Shown here one piece after another: positions 19,163 to 27,589 of a stretch of 64,000 bases of DNA. Every line of letters starts with the position of its first letter. The stretch's first letter is position 1. The DNA is taken from contig JAHEXI010000004.1 in assembly GCA_023252195.1 (NCBI GenBank), positions 124,001 to 188,000 of the forward strand, written 5' to 3'. This DNA comes from Pseudonocardiales bacterium (GTDB lineage Bacteria > Actinomycetota > Actinomycetes > Mycobacteriales > Pseudonocardiaceae). The notes beneath the pieces were generated by a model. It had not been told where the DNA came from and searched no databases. It saw only the letters and a program-made list of their open reading frames with translations. Made by a program: the position numbers and the translations under genes.

Positions 19163-19720
19163 TCACCGGTCCGCTCGCCTACCGCGCCGATACGCACCGG
19201 GCCGTTCCGGCCCGGCCCGATCCGTGGCTGCTGAATCCGGCGGCCCAGGTTCTCTGAGCTCGATGAGCCGACCGAGCTCAGATCGGAGGAAATCTCGGGT
19301 GACCATTTCGCCGACCGCGATGCGCAGCGCCGCGATCTCTCGGGCCAGGTACTCGGTGTCGGCCTTGGTGCGCTCGGCGCGGGCCCGATCCTCATCGAGC
19401 GACACCCGATCGCGGTCGTCTTGCCGGTTCTGCGCCAGCAGGATCAGTGGCGCGGCGTAGGCTGCCTGGGTGGAGAACGCGAGGTTGAGCAGGATGAACG
19501 GGTAAGGATCCCAGCGCAGCGACACGGCCGCCAAGTTGAGCGCGATCCACACCAGCACGATTACCGTCTGGGCGGCGAGAAATCGGCCGGTGCCCAGAAA
19601 GCGCGCGATCCGCTCGGAGAAGCGGGCGAAGGCGTCCGGGTCCATCCGGGGACCGATTCGTCGCGGTCCGCGCGGTAGATCCAGCCGACTTGCCGAATAG
19701 TGCCAACGTGAGTCAGCCAC
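19163..19720 (-). CDS. DUF1003 membrane protein
   Basis: 185 residues. After a polar N-terminus, two transmembrane helices (LAAQTVIVLVWIALNLAAV and PFILLNLAFSTQAAYAAPLILL) surround the DUF1003 signature DPYPFILLNL, followed by the Asn-Arg-Gln motif and a long charged helix (DRDRVSLDEDRARAERTKADTEYLAREIAALR) that probably forms a coiled coil. Function unknown; often next to MgtE-like proteins. GTG start at 19720 overlaps the end of the preceding gene by 8 bases, so the two are cotranscribed. Confidence 0.85.
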   Translation of the reverse strand: MADSRWHYSASRLDLPRGPRRIGPRMDPDAFARFSERIARFLGTGRFLAAQTVIVLVWIALNLAAVSLRWDPYPFILLNLAFSTQAAYAAPLILLAQNRQDDRDRVSLDEDRARAERTKADTEYLAREIAALRIAVGEMVTRDFLRSELGRLIELREPGPPDSAATDRAGPERPGAYRRGRRADR

Positions 19721-21002
19721 GGCTCACCTCGCCGGGCCAGTCGGAAGTGAGCCAGGCCTCCTGTTGGCGCCAGTCGTCGGGCAGTGCCGCATCCAGCAGA
19801 TCATCGACGCTCACCGCTCCGAGCAGGTGGTCCTCGGGGTCCACCACCGGTGCGCAGACCAGGTCATAGGCAGCGAAATAGCGAGTGACCTCAGCCAGCG
19901 TCGCCTCAGGCCCAAGCCGAGCGAGCTCCGCATCTAGAACGCCGGCCACCAGATTCGACGGGGGTTCGCGCAGCAGCCGCTGCAGGTGGGCACAGCCCAA
20001 ATAGCGGCCGGTCGGGGTGGCCGTGGGGGGGCGGCAGACGAACACCATGCTGGCCAGTGCGGGGGTCAGCTCGGGGTTACGGGCCCGGGCGAGCGCTTCG
20101 GCGACGGTGGCATCCGGGGTGAGCACCACCGGCTCCGGAGTCATCAGGCCACCGGCGGTGTCCGAGGAGTAGCTCAGCAGCCGGCGCACAGGTGCAGACT
20201 CCTCAGGCGCCATCAGCCGCAGCAACCGCTCCCGATCGGTCTGCGGGAGCTCGCCGAGCAGGTCTGCGGCGTCGTCGGGGTTCATCGCCTCCAGTACGTC
20301 GGCGCCGCGCTCGTCGCCCAGCCGGGAGAGCACCTGGGCCTGCTCGTCCTCGGACAGCTCTTGAAGCACGTCCGCGAGCCGCTCGTCGTCCAGCGCGTCG
20401 ACCACCTCATAGCGGCGCTTGGCGGGAAGCTCACGCAGCGTGTTGGCGACCTCCACCGCGCGCATCCCCTCAAACAGGGACAGCAGTTGCTCGGCGCCTT
20501 GCCCGCGGGAGGACACCTCGGCCAGCGTCAATCCCTCGATCTCGTCCCAGCCGAATACCTCAACCGGACCGCGCCGGCTGAGTCGGCCGGTGCGTTCCCG
20601 CACCGCCAGCTTGGTGATCACCCAGTCTCGGGTACGGGCCTGCTCGATCCCGGCGTCGACCACCACCGCGACCGCTCCGGTGGCGGCCACGTGCACCCGG
20701 GTGTCCAGAATCTCCCCGATCACCAGCGTCTCGTTGGGGCGCAGGGTGAACTTGCGCAGACTGACCGTGCCAGTGGCAAGTACCACCGCGCCGGGTTCGA
20801 TGGAGGTGACCCGCAGCATCGGTACGAAGATCCGTTGCCGGATCGCGAGCTCGATGACCAACCCGAGCACCCGCGGCGGCCGCGGCCCGATGCGCAACGC
20901 GGTAACCAGGTCGCGGACCTTGCCGATCTGCTCGCCGTCGGGCCCGAACACCGGCAGCCCAGCAACCCGCGCTGCATAAACCCGGGTCGCAGTAGCCACC
21001 AC
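19713..21002 (-). CDS. soluble MgtE-like protein: PRC barrel, MgtE N-domain, CBS pair, no transporter domain
   Basis: 429 residues. Order: a PRC-barrel-like part (residues 8-70, ARVAGLPVFGPDGEQIGKVRDL) and a second beta-rich part to about 165; a superhelical MgtE_N domain (VANTLRELPAKRRYEVVDALDDERLADVLQELSEDEQ) to about 290; a CBS pair (GGLMTPEPVVLTPDATVAEALA and CAPVVDPEDHLLGAVSVDDLL). The five-helix membrane channel of true MgtE magnesium transporters is absent and no hydrophobic helix is seen. I infer a cytosolic Mg2+ or nucleotide sensor. It pairs with DUF1003, as in mycobacteria. Confidence 0.83.
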   Translation of the reverse strand: MVATATRVYAARVAGLPVFGPDGEQIGKVRDLVTALRIGPRPPRVLGLVIELAIRQRIFVPMLRVTSIEPGAVVLATGTVSLRKFTLRPNETLVIGEILDTRVHVAATGAVAVVVDAGIEQARTRDWVITKLAVRERTGRLSRRGPVEVFGWDEIEGLTLAEVSSRGQGAEQLLSLFEGMRAVEVANTLRELPAKRRYEVVDALDDERLADVLQELSEDEQAQVLSRLGDERGADVLEAMNPDDAADLLGELPQTDRERLLRLMAPEESAPVRRLLSYSSDTAGGLMTPEPVVLTPDATVAEALARARNPELTPALASMVFVCRPPTATPTGRYLGCAHLQRLLREPPSNLVAGVLDAELARLGPEATLAEVTRYFAAYDLVCAPVVDPEDHLLGAVSVDDLLDAALPDDWRQQEAWLTSDWPGEVSRG

Positions 21003-21027
21003 AAGAGGCTAACGTTCGCGCGTTTCT

Positions 21028-21107
21028 CGTGACCCGGCGCCATTCGCCAGGCGAATCGCGGTCCGGAGTCGTCACGGGAGCGCCATTCGCCAACCGAATG
21101 GCGCTCC
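21028..21107. repeat. compound hairpins between the MgtE-like gene and the methanethiol oxidase gene
   Basis: Two related units share GCGCCATTCGCCA (21038-21050 and near 21080-21092). The right unit is a perfect 13-bp stem GGAGCGCCATTCG (21077-21089 with 21095-21107) with a 5-base loop, directly downstream of the stop of the minus-strand oxidase gene. The left unit has a 7-bp stem ATTCGCC/GGCGAAT with a 1-base loop, enclosed by CGTGAC/GTCACG. Likely 3'-end/terminator function for the oxidase transcript. Confidence 0.65.
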
Positions 21108-21115
21108 AGCCCGAT

Positions 21116-22531
21116 TTAGCGGTAGCAGTAGGAGTCTGAGGAGGCGTCGCCGCCTTGGAGGCGGACTTGGTGTACTCGCAGGCCCCGGAAGTCCTCGCCG
21201 TGTAGGAAGAAGCCCTCATCGACGGTGAGCCCACCACCGGCGGGTGCGTCGATCTTGGCCAGCCACGCGCCGACGCCGTCGGGGTAGAACTGGTCGTCCC
21301 AGGCGCCGTAAAGCGAGTTGGTGAGATACACCCGCCCGCCGTCGCGGCTGACCTCGACCATCTGCGGGCCGCCGGCCAGTGGCAGCTCGGGTGCGGCCGG
21401 GTGGGCCGCCCGGCCGACGATGCCGCCCAACCGCACCGAGCCGGTCTCGCGTGGGTTCGCCGGGTCGGACACGTCGTACTGTTTGAGCTCACCGGTGCCG
21501 AAGCACGAGACGTACAGCTGCTGGTCGTCCACCGACAGGTTGATATCGGTGACCAGCGGCGGGACCGCACCGAAGGGTTTCAGGGCCGGCGGCAACAAAT
21601 CAGGGTCGGCGGGTTCGGCGGCAATGGTGATCACCTTGTTGGCGGCCCAAGTCTCCCCATCACGGTGCCAGCGCCACACCGAGGCGGACAGGTCCTGGGT
21701 GGACACGACGACACCGACGAATCCCCAGCTGGCCTCGGGATCGTGCGCCGGGCGCAGCTCGAGCACCATCTGGTGGTGCGCGCCCAGGTCGACCCGCTGG
21801 AGGTGCTTGCCGGCCGCCAGGTCCCAGAAGTGCAGGGCGTGGCCGTATTTGTTGCCCAGTAGCAGCTCCGGGTTGACCCCGTCCTCGATCATCGACGGGG
21901 TGCCCCACTCACTGGTGACCAGCGTGTTCTGCTTCAGGTGCCACCAGGCGTCATACGCCAGGTGCTGTGGGCCCCGGTCGCTCTCCCAGGGGCCCACCAC
22001 GTCGAAAGTGGCGTGGTCGAGCAGGGCGATCCCACCCGGTCCGTCGGCACCGTCGGCCCCACCGAGACAGGACAGGAAGATCCCCTCGGGCCCGCAGTGC
22101 AACGTATGTGGCCGAGAGTAGCCGGCTTTGTCAGCCAGTTCTTTGGCGTCGATCGTCTTGACCAAGGTGGGATTGGTGGGGTCGGGCTGGGTGTCATAGA
22201 CGTGCACGTTCGAGCTGCGCAGTCCGGGTAGCAGCAGGTAACGGCGCTGCAGACCGATCATGTCGTGGCCCTCGTGGGCCAGCGCACTGCTGCAGGCATT
22301 CCAGCCGAAGTGATGCAACTCATCGCCCAGAGTAGGCAGGTCCGCCCAGCCCACCACCTGCCCGTATCGGGGTGAGCTGGGATCGACGCCGATCACGGTC
22401 AGTGCGTCGGGCCGCTGGGCCGTGCGGTCGAACGCGACGACGTAGGCAAGCGTCTCAGCCGGTGCGGCGCCGGCCTCGGCGGGGCTGCGGTAGAAGGTCG
22501 GGTCTGACGATGTGTGCGCTGGTGCGCCCAT
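21116..22531 (-). CDS. mtoX: methanethiol oxidase / selenium-binding protein SBP56 family
   Basis: 471 residues, matching the SBP56 length. Family features: PTFYRSPAEA near the N-terminus, HHFGWNACSSALAHEGHD (copper-coordinating histidine region in bacterial MtoX), RPHTLHCGPEGIFLSCLGG, SEWGTPSMIEDGVNPELL and SLYGAWDDQFYPDG. Bacterial members are copper enzymes that oxidise methanethiol to formaldehyde, hydrogen sulfide and hydrogen peroxide; bacterial MtoX is usually periplasmic, yet no signal peptide is seen here. Upstream lies a small ORF resembling sulfur-type leader peptides, which supports a role in sulfur metabolism. The symbol mtoX is my inference from the family. Confidence 0.87.
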   Translation of the reverse strand: MGAPAHTSSDPTFYRSPAEAGAAPAETLAYVVAFDRTAQRPDALTVIGVDPSSPRYGQVVGWADLPTLGDELHHFGWNACSSALAHEGHDMIGLQRRYLLLPGLRSSNVHVYDTQPDPTNPTLVKTIDAKELADKAGYSRPHTLHCGPEGIFLSCLGGADGADGPGGIALLDHATFDVVGPWESDRGPQHLAYDAWWHLKQNTLVTSEWGTPSMIEDGVNPELLLGNKYGHALHFWDLAAGKHLQRVDLGAHHQMVLELRPAHDPEASWGFVGVVVSTQDLSASVWRWHRDGETWAANKVITIAAEPADPDLLPPALKPFGAVPPLVTDINLSVDDQQLYVSCFGTGELKQYDVSDPANPRETGSVRLGGIVGRAAHPAAPELPLAGGPQMVEVSRDGGRVYLTNSLYGAWDDQFYPDGVGAWLAKIDAPAGGGLTVDEGFFLHGEDFRGLRVHQVRLQGGDASSDSYCYR

Positions 22532-22593
22532 GGAAGTTCTCCTTGAATCAGGTCAGATGGCCGTACGAGGGGGTGTGTCGAGACGGCGATAGC

Positions 22594-22734
22594 TCATCGA
22601 CCGCGACATAAGGCGCTGGCTAGCCGGAGGAGATCGACGTGCCGGCGCACGGTCAGCCAGGCGGTGCGAAACACCGGACCGTCGAGCCGACGGCGGTAGG
22701 CAGCGGATCGGCCGGGCGTGATGGTGGTCATCAT
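22594..22734 (-). CDS. putative cysteine-type leader peptide upstream of the methanethiol oxidase gene
   Basis: On the minus strand a 46-codon frame runs from ATG 22734 to TGA 22594. Its C-terminal part reads VRRHVDLLRLASALC followed by RGR and the stop. The RRHVDL-x-R-x-xSALC pattern is what I know from short actinobacterial 'putative leader peptides' that precede sulfur-metabolism genes. Those usually start much closer to the motif; in-frame GTG codons at 22674 and 22650 would give 26 or 18 residues. The oxidase starts 62 bases after the stop. Cys codon TGT is the fourth before the stop. The inferred role is translation-dependent attenuation in response to cysteine supply. Confidence 0.68.
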   Translation of the reverse strand: MMTTITPGRSAAYRRRLDGPVFRTAWLTVRRHVDLLRLASALCRGR

Positions 22735-22842
22735 GGCAGGGCTCCCTACGAAGTCACCACAGACATTACTGTTTTCACCAGACCTCCGCGACGCCTACGA
22801 GGCTTCACTGCGAGGCCACCGGCGCGCGACGAAAGGAGCCTC

Positions 22843-24039
22843 ATGGCACGGCTCGCGCAGACCGCCGACCTCACCGAGATCCAGCGGGAGATCCTGGCCA
22901 CGGTCAAGACCTTCGTGGACAAGGAGATCATCCCGGTCGCCCAGGAGTTGGAGCACACCGACACCTACCCGCAGGAAATCGTCGACGGGATGAAGGAGAT
23001 GGGTTTGTTCGGGCTCACCATCCCCGAGGAGTACGGCGGCCTGGGGGAGTCGCTGTTGACCTACGCGCTGGTCGTGGAGCAGATCGCCCGCGGTTGGATG
23101 AGTGTCTCTGGTGTGATCAATACCCACTTCATTGTGGCCCACCTGATCAGCCACCACGGCACCGCCGAGCAGAAGCAGCATTACCTACCGGCAATGGCCG
23201 ATGGTCGCATCCGCGGTGCCTTCTCCATGTCGGAGCCGGAGCTCGGTTCCGACGTCGCGGCGATCAAGACAAGAGCCCGACGTGATGGTGAGCACTACGT
23301 CGTCGACGGCGCGAAGATGTGGCTGACCAATGGTGCCACCTCCACCCTGGTGGCGACGTTGGTCAAGACCGACGAGGGTGCGGCGAAGGCGCACCACAAC
23401 CTCACCACGCTGTTGGTGGACAAGCCCACTGGGTACGGTGAGGTCGCTCCCGGGCTCAGTGTGCCCGGCAAGATCGACAAGATGGGCTACAAGGGAGTCG
23501 AGACCACCGAGCTGGTCTTCGACGGCTACCGCATCGGAGCCGACAAGGTGCTGGGTGCCGCCCCCGGCAAGGGTTTCGCACAGATGATGGATGGCGTCGA
23601 GGTGGGTCGGGTCAACGTTGCCGCCCGGGCCTGCGGCATTGCCATCCGAGCCTTCGAGCTCGCCGTCGACTACGCCCAGCAGCGCAAGACCTTCGGCAAG
23701 CCGATCGCACAGCACCAGGCGATCGCGTTCAAGCTGGCTGAGATGGCCACCAAGATCGAAGCCGCGCACCTGATGATGGTCAACGCCGCCCGGCTGAAGG
23801 ACTCCGGCGAGCGCAACGACGTCCAGACCGGGATGGCGAAGCTACTGGCCAGCGAATACTGCAAGGAGGTCACCGAAGACGCTTTCCGCATCCACGGTGG
23901 ATACGGCTACTCAAAGGAGTACGAGGTGGAGCGGCTGATGCGCGAAGCGCCCTTCCTGCTCATCGGCGAGGGCACCAGCGAGATCCAGAAGACGATCATC
24001 AGTAAAGGGTTGCTGCGGGAGTACCCTGCCCGAGGTTGA
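22843..24039 (+). CDS. acyl-CoA dehydrogenase
   Basis: 398 residues with the complete acyl-CoA dehydrogenase fold: N-terminal helical domain (EIQREILATVKTFVDKEIIPVAQELE), FAD/substrate region FSMSEPELGSDVAAIKTRA and KMWLTNG, then YAQQRKTFGKPIAQHQAIAFKLAEM and the C-terminal IHGGYGYSKEYEVERLMREAP-IGEGTSEIQ. It oxidises an acyl-CoA to the 2-enoyl-CoA with FAD. The start at ATG 22843 has AAAGGAG; longer in-frame starts cover the opposite leader ORF. Chain-length preference cannot be read from the sequence. Confidence 0.92.
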   Translation: MARLAQTADLTEIQREILATVKTFVDKEIIPVAQELEHTDTYPQEIVDGMKEMGLFGLTIPEEYGGLGESLLTYALVVEQIARGWMSVSGVINTHFIVAHLISHHGTAEQKQHYLPAMADGRIRGAFSMSEPELGSDVAAIKTRARRDGEHYVVDGAKMWLTNGATSTLVATLVKTDEGAAKAHHNLTTLLVDKPTGYGEVAPGLSVPGKIDKMGYKGVETTELVFDGYRIGADKVLGAAPGKGFAQMMDGVEVGRVNVAARACGIAIRAFELAVDYAQQRKTFGKPIAQHQAIAFKLAEMATKIEAAHLMMVNAARLKDSGERNDVQTGMAKLLASEYCKEVTEDAFRIHGGYGYSKEYEVERLMREAPFLLIGEGTSEIQKTIISKGLLREYPARG

Positions 24040-24127
24040 AGCAGACACAGTGTTAGTTAGCACACCGTTGAGTGAAATCCGGGCGTTGCACACCACGATC
24101 GGGTACTCATAGGGGAGGTGATGCGTG

Positions 24128-24643
24128 ATGACCAGTCCGTTCAGCGGCCACGGCCAAATGCCTGGCCTGCCCACCCCTCCGACCGGCTGGCCGATCGGCT
24201 CCTATGCTACTTACGCCGAGGCGCAGCGTGCCGTGGACCATCTCGCCGATAACCAGTTTCCGGTCGCCGAGGTCACTATCGTCGGAGTGGACCTGATGCT
24301 GGTGGAGCGGGTACTGCGACGGTTGACCTGGGGCCGGGTGATCGGGCAGGGGGCGGCGTCGGGTGCCTGGTTCGGCCTGTTCGTGGGGGTGTTACTGAGT
24401 CTGTTCGCGACTCAGGCCGGGACCGGGGTGATTCCGATCTTAGTAGGAGTGGCCACCGGCGCGGTGTTCGGAACGGTGTTCGCCGCCGCCGGGTATGCGG
24501 CGACCCGCGGCCGCAGGGACTTCGCGTCGGCGAGCCAATTGGTAGCCGGACGTTACGACGTGCTGTGCCAACCGCGACATGCTGAACAGGCTCGTGACAT
24601 GTTGGCGAAACTGGCCATGGGGCCAGGCGCGGCGGCTGGCTGA
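24128..24643 (+). CDS. general stress protein 17M-like membrane protein
   Basis: 171 residues. The N-terminal GWPIGSYATYAEAQRAVDHLADNQFPVAEVTIVGVDL is the YflT/general-stress-protein 17M fold: a short beta-alpha unit reading 'yxxxxxAqxaVdxLxxxxfp'. Two Gly/Ala-rich transmembrane helices follow (GASGAWFGLFVGVLLSLF and VATGAVFGTVFAAAGYAAT), then a polar end. Such proteins are often stress-induced; the molecular role is unknown. The strong GGGGAGG at about 24111 fits the ATG at 24128 or the GTG at 24125. Confidence 0.8.
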   Translation: MTSPFSGHGQMPGLPTPPTGWPIGSYATYAEAQRAVDHLADNQFPVAEVTIVGVDLMLVERVLRRLTWGRVIGQGAASGAWFGLFVGVLLSLFATQAGTGVIPILVGVATGAVFGTVFAAAGYAATRGRRDFASASQLVAGRYDVLCQPRHAEQARDMLAKLAMGPGAAAG

Positions 24644-24649
24644 CCGCTC

Positions 24650-25063
24650 TCAGCGGGGAAGGCAGTGCCAGCCGGCGAGGGCCTCGATGAGGCCGGTGAC
24701 GACGGGCAGAGTCGCCAGGGTCTCCGCGTCGCACCAGCGGACTCCATCAGCGTCGTCGCCGGCGGATAGGGCACCTCCGGTCACCCGGCAGCGGTAATCG
24801 TGGATGTCGAACACTGCCCCATCCGGTCCGTCGCGTTGCACATCTCCCAGCCAACGCGTGACCTCAACGGCCAGCCCGGTCTCCTCGGCCACCTCGCGGA
24901 TCACCGCGTGCTGGTCGGTCTCGCCGCCCTCAACCCGGCCCCCGGGCACCGACCAGCGGCCACGTCCCGGCTCGTGGGCCCTTCGGATCAGCAGCAGTCT
25001 GCCGGCGTCGTCGAGCAGCACCGCCCCGACGCACCTGACGCGCTGTGCTGCCGAGCCTGTCAT
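24650..25063 (-). CDS. Nudix hydrolase
   Basis: 137 residues from the ATG at 25063. The complete Nudix box is present (GGRVEGGETDQHAVIREVAEETGL), with the metal-binding REVAEE core, preceded by the LLIRRAHEPGRGRWSVPGG strand-loop typical of MutT-like enzymes. It hydrolyses a nucleoside diphosphate linked to another group; the substrate is not evident. No strong ribosome-binding site is visible at this start. It converges on the stress-protein gene with only 6 bases between their stops. Confidence 0.88.
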   Translation of the reverse strand: MTGSAAQRVRCVGAVLLDDAGRLLLIRRAHEPGRGRWSVPGGRVEGGETDQHAVIREVAEETGLAVEVTRWLGDVQRDGPDGAVFDIHDYRCRVTGGALSAGDDADGVRWCDAETLATLPVVTGLIEALAGWHCLPR

Positions 25064-25235
25064 CCGCAGGGATGGTAGTACCCTTCGGGAGTGTCGGGAC
25101 GCACGGTCGACTCCGCTGCGGTACAACACTCACAGATCGTGGACGGAACAGCCCGGCTACGACCGCGTTGCGCTGCCTGCAGCGGCGAGACAAGGTGGGT
25201 CAGGGTGAACGCGAGAACGTTCTGGCGGCGCTGAG

Positions 25236-25826
25236 ATGTTCGGTCGACATTCCCACGTGCTGCTCGATCCTACGATCGAGCGGCGAGTGATCCGAGTGCG
25301 ACGGCACTGGGCAGTGCTGCTCAAAGACCTGCTGATCACCTTCGGAATAGTGTTGGGGGCGTACATACTGTCCCGCCTGGTCAGCGGCGTCGCGGGCGGC
25401 CTGTGGCTGGTGCAGTCGTTGCTCTGGTACGTGGCGGTCGGGGCATTGCTGCGCTTCGCCTGGCTGGTGCTCGAGTGGTGGGTTGAGGTCATCATTGTCA
25501 CCGACAAACGATTCATGGTCACCAGCGGCATTATCGAGACGAAGAACTCCATGATGCCGATCACCAAGGTGACCGACATGAGCTTCATGAGGCCCTTTTT
25601 CGGGCAGATACTCGGTTACGGCACGCTCCGGATAGAGTCGGCCGGGCAGAAGCAGGACCTGGAGTGGATTTATTTTTTGCCCAGGCCTGAGGAGGTCTTT
25701 CAGGCGATCTCCGGGTTGATCTTCGGCGAGAAGAAGCAGCCTCAATCACACATGCTGCAGCCACCGCGCGGCTCTCGTCGCAGGCGTTGGCCGCGCCCGG
25801 GATGGCCAGGCTCCGAAGGCCGGTAG
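25236..25826 (+). CDS. bacterial PH-domain membrane protein (YdbS/YdbT-like)
   Basis: 196 residues. Two transmembrane helices (LLKDLLITFGIVLGAYILSRL and GLWLVQSLLWYVAVGALLRFAWLVLE) are followed by a bacterial pleckstrin-homology domain (VEVIIVTDKRFMVTSGIIETKNSMMPITKVTDMSFMRP to LRIESAGQKQDLEWIYFLPRPEEVFQAI). The last 25 residues are basic and disordered. Proteins of this type sit in the cytoplasmic membrane; their function is unknown. The gene is divergent from the Nudix gene across 172 bases. Confidence 0.83.
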   Translation: MFGRHSHVLLDPTIERRVIRVRRHWAVLLKDLLITFGIVLGAYILSRLVSGVAGGLWLVQSLLWYVAVGALLRFAWLVLEWWVEVIIVTDKRFMVTSGIIETKNSMMPITKVTDMSFMRPFFGQILGYGTLRIESAGQKQDLEWIYFLPRPEEVFQAISGLIFGEKKQPQSHMLQPPRGSRRRRWPRPGWPGSEGR

Positions 25827-25850
25827 CGACAGCCGGTGAAGACTGCGGTC

Positions 25851-26717
25851 ATGCGTATTGACCTGCACGCCCACTCCACCGCGTCTGATGGAACGGACAC
25901 CCCCGCGGAGCTCGTCGTGGCCGCTGCGGCGGCTGGTGTTGACGTGCTAGCCCTGACCGACCACGACACCACCGCGGGATGGGACGACGCTGTCGATGCG
26001 CTGCCGGTCGGTCTTCGGCTGATCCGGGGCGCGGAGTTCTCCTGCATCGCGCCCGACGGTAGGGGCGGTCACGTCTCGGTGCACTTGCTCGGTTACCTAT
26101 TCGATCCCACCTCGACTGCGATCATCGCCGAGCAGGCGCGGCTGCGCGACGAGCGACGCGTGCGGTTGTGCGTCATGGCACGGCAGATGGCCGCCGACGG
26201 GTTCCCGGTGGATCCTGACCAGTTTCTCGCCAGCCTGCCGCCGGAAGCTCCGGTCGGGCGGCCGCACCTCGCCCGGGCACTGGTGTCGGCGGGCGTCGTG
26301 GGCAGCGTCGACGAGGCCTTCCGTCGATTTCTCAATACCGGCGGCCCGTACTACACCGGTCGGGTCGATACTGACGTTCACGACGCGATCCGGATGGTTC
26401 GCACCGCAGGCGGAGTTGCGGTTCTGGCGCACGCCGCAGCTCGCAGTCGGGGACCGGTCATCGACCTCTCAGTGATCGCTGAACTTTCCGCTGAGGGGCT
26501 CGCCGGGGTGGAAGTAGACCATCCCGACCATGCCGACGGCGATCGCGCGGCGCTGCGCGATCTCGCGGCCGAGCTGGGCCTGCTGGTGACCGGCAGCAGC
26601 GACTACCACGGTAGGAACAAAACGGTGTCGCTAGGTCAAGAGACGACTGACCCGGAGGCACTGGAGCGAATCGAGGAGCTGGCAGCGAGCAGCCGCGTCG
26701 CCGCGGTGACCGGCTGA
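25851..26717 (+). CDS. PHP-domain phosphoesterase
   Basis: 288 residues from the ATG at 25851 (an in-frame GTG at 25836 is also possible). The metal-binding histidines are in DLHAHSTASDGT at the N-terminus, ALTDHDTTAGWDD follows, AEFSC supplies the conserved Glu, and SSDYHGRNK closes the active site. This is the YciV/TrpH-type PHP phosphoesterase family; relatives hydrolyse 3',5'-nucleoside bisphosphates or trim 5' ends of RNA. Cytosolic. The next gene is 26 bases on, so an operon is plausible. Confidence 0.87.
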   Translation: MRIDLHAHSTASDGTDTPAELVVAAAAAGVDVLALTDHDTTAGWDDAVDALPVGLRLIRGAEFSCIAPDGRGGHVSVHLLGYLFDPTSTAIIAEQARLRDERRVRLCVMARQMAADGFPVDPDQFLASLPPEAPVGRPHLARALVSAGVVGSVDEAFRRFLNTGGPYYTGRVDTDVHDAIRMVRTAGGVAVLAHAAARSRGPVIDLSVIAELSAEGLAGVEVDHPDHADGDRAALRDLAAELGLLVTGSSDYHGRNKTVSLGQETTDPEALERIEELAASSRVAAVTG

Positions 26718-26743
26718 TCGGCCTGACGAGTACGGTAGGCGCG

Positions 26744-27589
26744 ATGGCACCGCGAGCGCAGGGCGAGCTGCAACTCGGCGGTCTGCCCCGCCCGCTGGTG
26801 CGGCTGACTCCCGCCAAGCTCAGCACCTGGACCGGCTGTCGCCGGCGTTACCGGATGGCGTACCTGGATCACCCCGCGCCCGCGCGCGGCGGGGCTTGGG
26901 CACACAACACGCTGGGCGCGGTGGTGCACACCGCGCTGCGGGCGTTGTTCGATCTGGCGCCCGACCGGCGGCAGCCGCACGCCGCGGCGGCCCTGGTCGC
27001 GACGCATTGGTCCGGCGAGGGCTTCGCGGACAACGCGCAGGCCGCCGACTATCGAAGCCGCGCCCAGGACTGGGTGGCCCGATACGTCGACGAGCTGGAT
27101 CCCGACCTCGAACCGGTGGGGGTGGAGCGTTGGGTGTCCGCGCCGACCCAACGGATCGTTGCCGAGGGACGTGTGGATCGCATCGACGAGCGCAACGGCG
27201 AACTGGTCGTAGTGGACTACAAGACCGGTCGCCACGAGCTCACCGTCGATGACGCTCGCGGTTCGCAGGCGTTGGCGCTCTACGCCTTCGCGGCGCGCCG
27301 CACGCTACGTCGGGAGTGCCGCCGGGTGGAGCTGCACCACCTGCCCACCGGCACCGTTGCCGGCTGGGAGCACACCGAGCAGTCGTTGAGCAGGCACCTA
27401 CGGCGTGCCGAGGAGGCGGCTGACGAGATCGCGCTGGCCGCCGACACTCTGACGACCGGAGGCGACCCGGAAATCCTGTTCCCGCCCACTCCCGGCCGGG
27501 CTTGCTCATGGTGCGACTTCCGGCGGCACTGCCCCGAGGGCAGGGCCAGTGCACCAGAGCTCCGGCCGTGGGCTCTGCTTGCGCCGTGA
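26744..27589 (+). CDS. RecB-family PD-(D/E)XK nuclease with iron-sulfur-type cysteines
   Basis: 281 residues. The nuclease motifs are in order: LSTWTGCRRRYRMAYL (first cysteine), GAVVHTALRALFDL (motif I His), AEGRVDRIDERNGELVVVDYKTGR (the catalytic Asp and Glu/Lys core) and CSWCDFRRHC near the C-terminus. One N-terminal plus three C-terminal cysteines is the arrangement that binds a [4Fe-4S] cluster in AddB, Cas4 and related exonucleases. A stand-alone nuclease of this type occurs in mycobacteria. It acts on DNA ends; no helicase is adjacent here. Confidence 0.85.
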   Translation: MAPRAQGELQLGGLPRPLVRLTPAKLSTWTGCRRRYRMAYLDHPAPARGGAWAHNTLGAVVHTALRALFDLAPDRRQPHAAAALVATHWSGEGFADNAQAADYRSRAQDWVARYVDELDPDLEPVGVERWVSAPTQRIVAEGRVDRIDERNGELVVVDYKTGRHELTVDDARGSQALALYAFAARRTLRRECRRVELHHLPTGTVAGWEHTEQSLSRHLRRAEEAADEIALAADTLTTGGDPEILFPPTPGRACSWCDFRRHCPEGRASAPELRPWALLAP

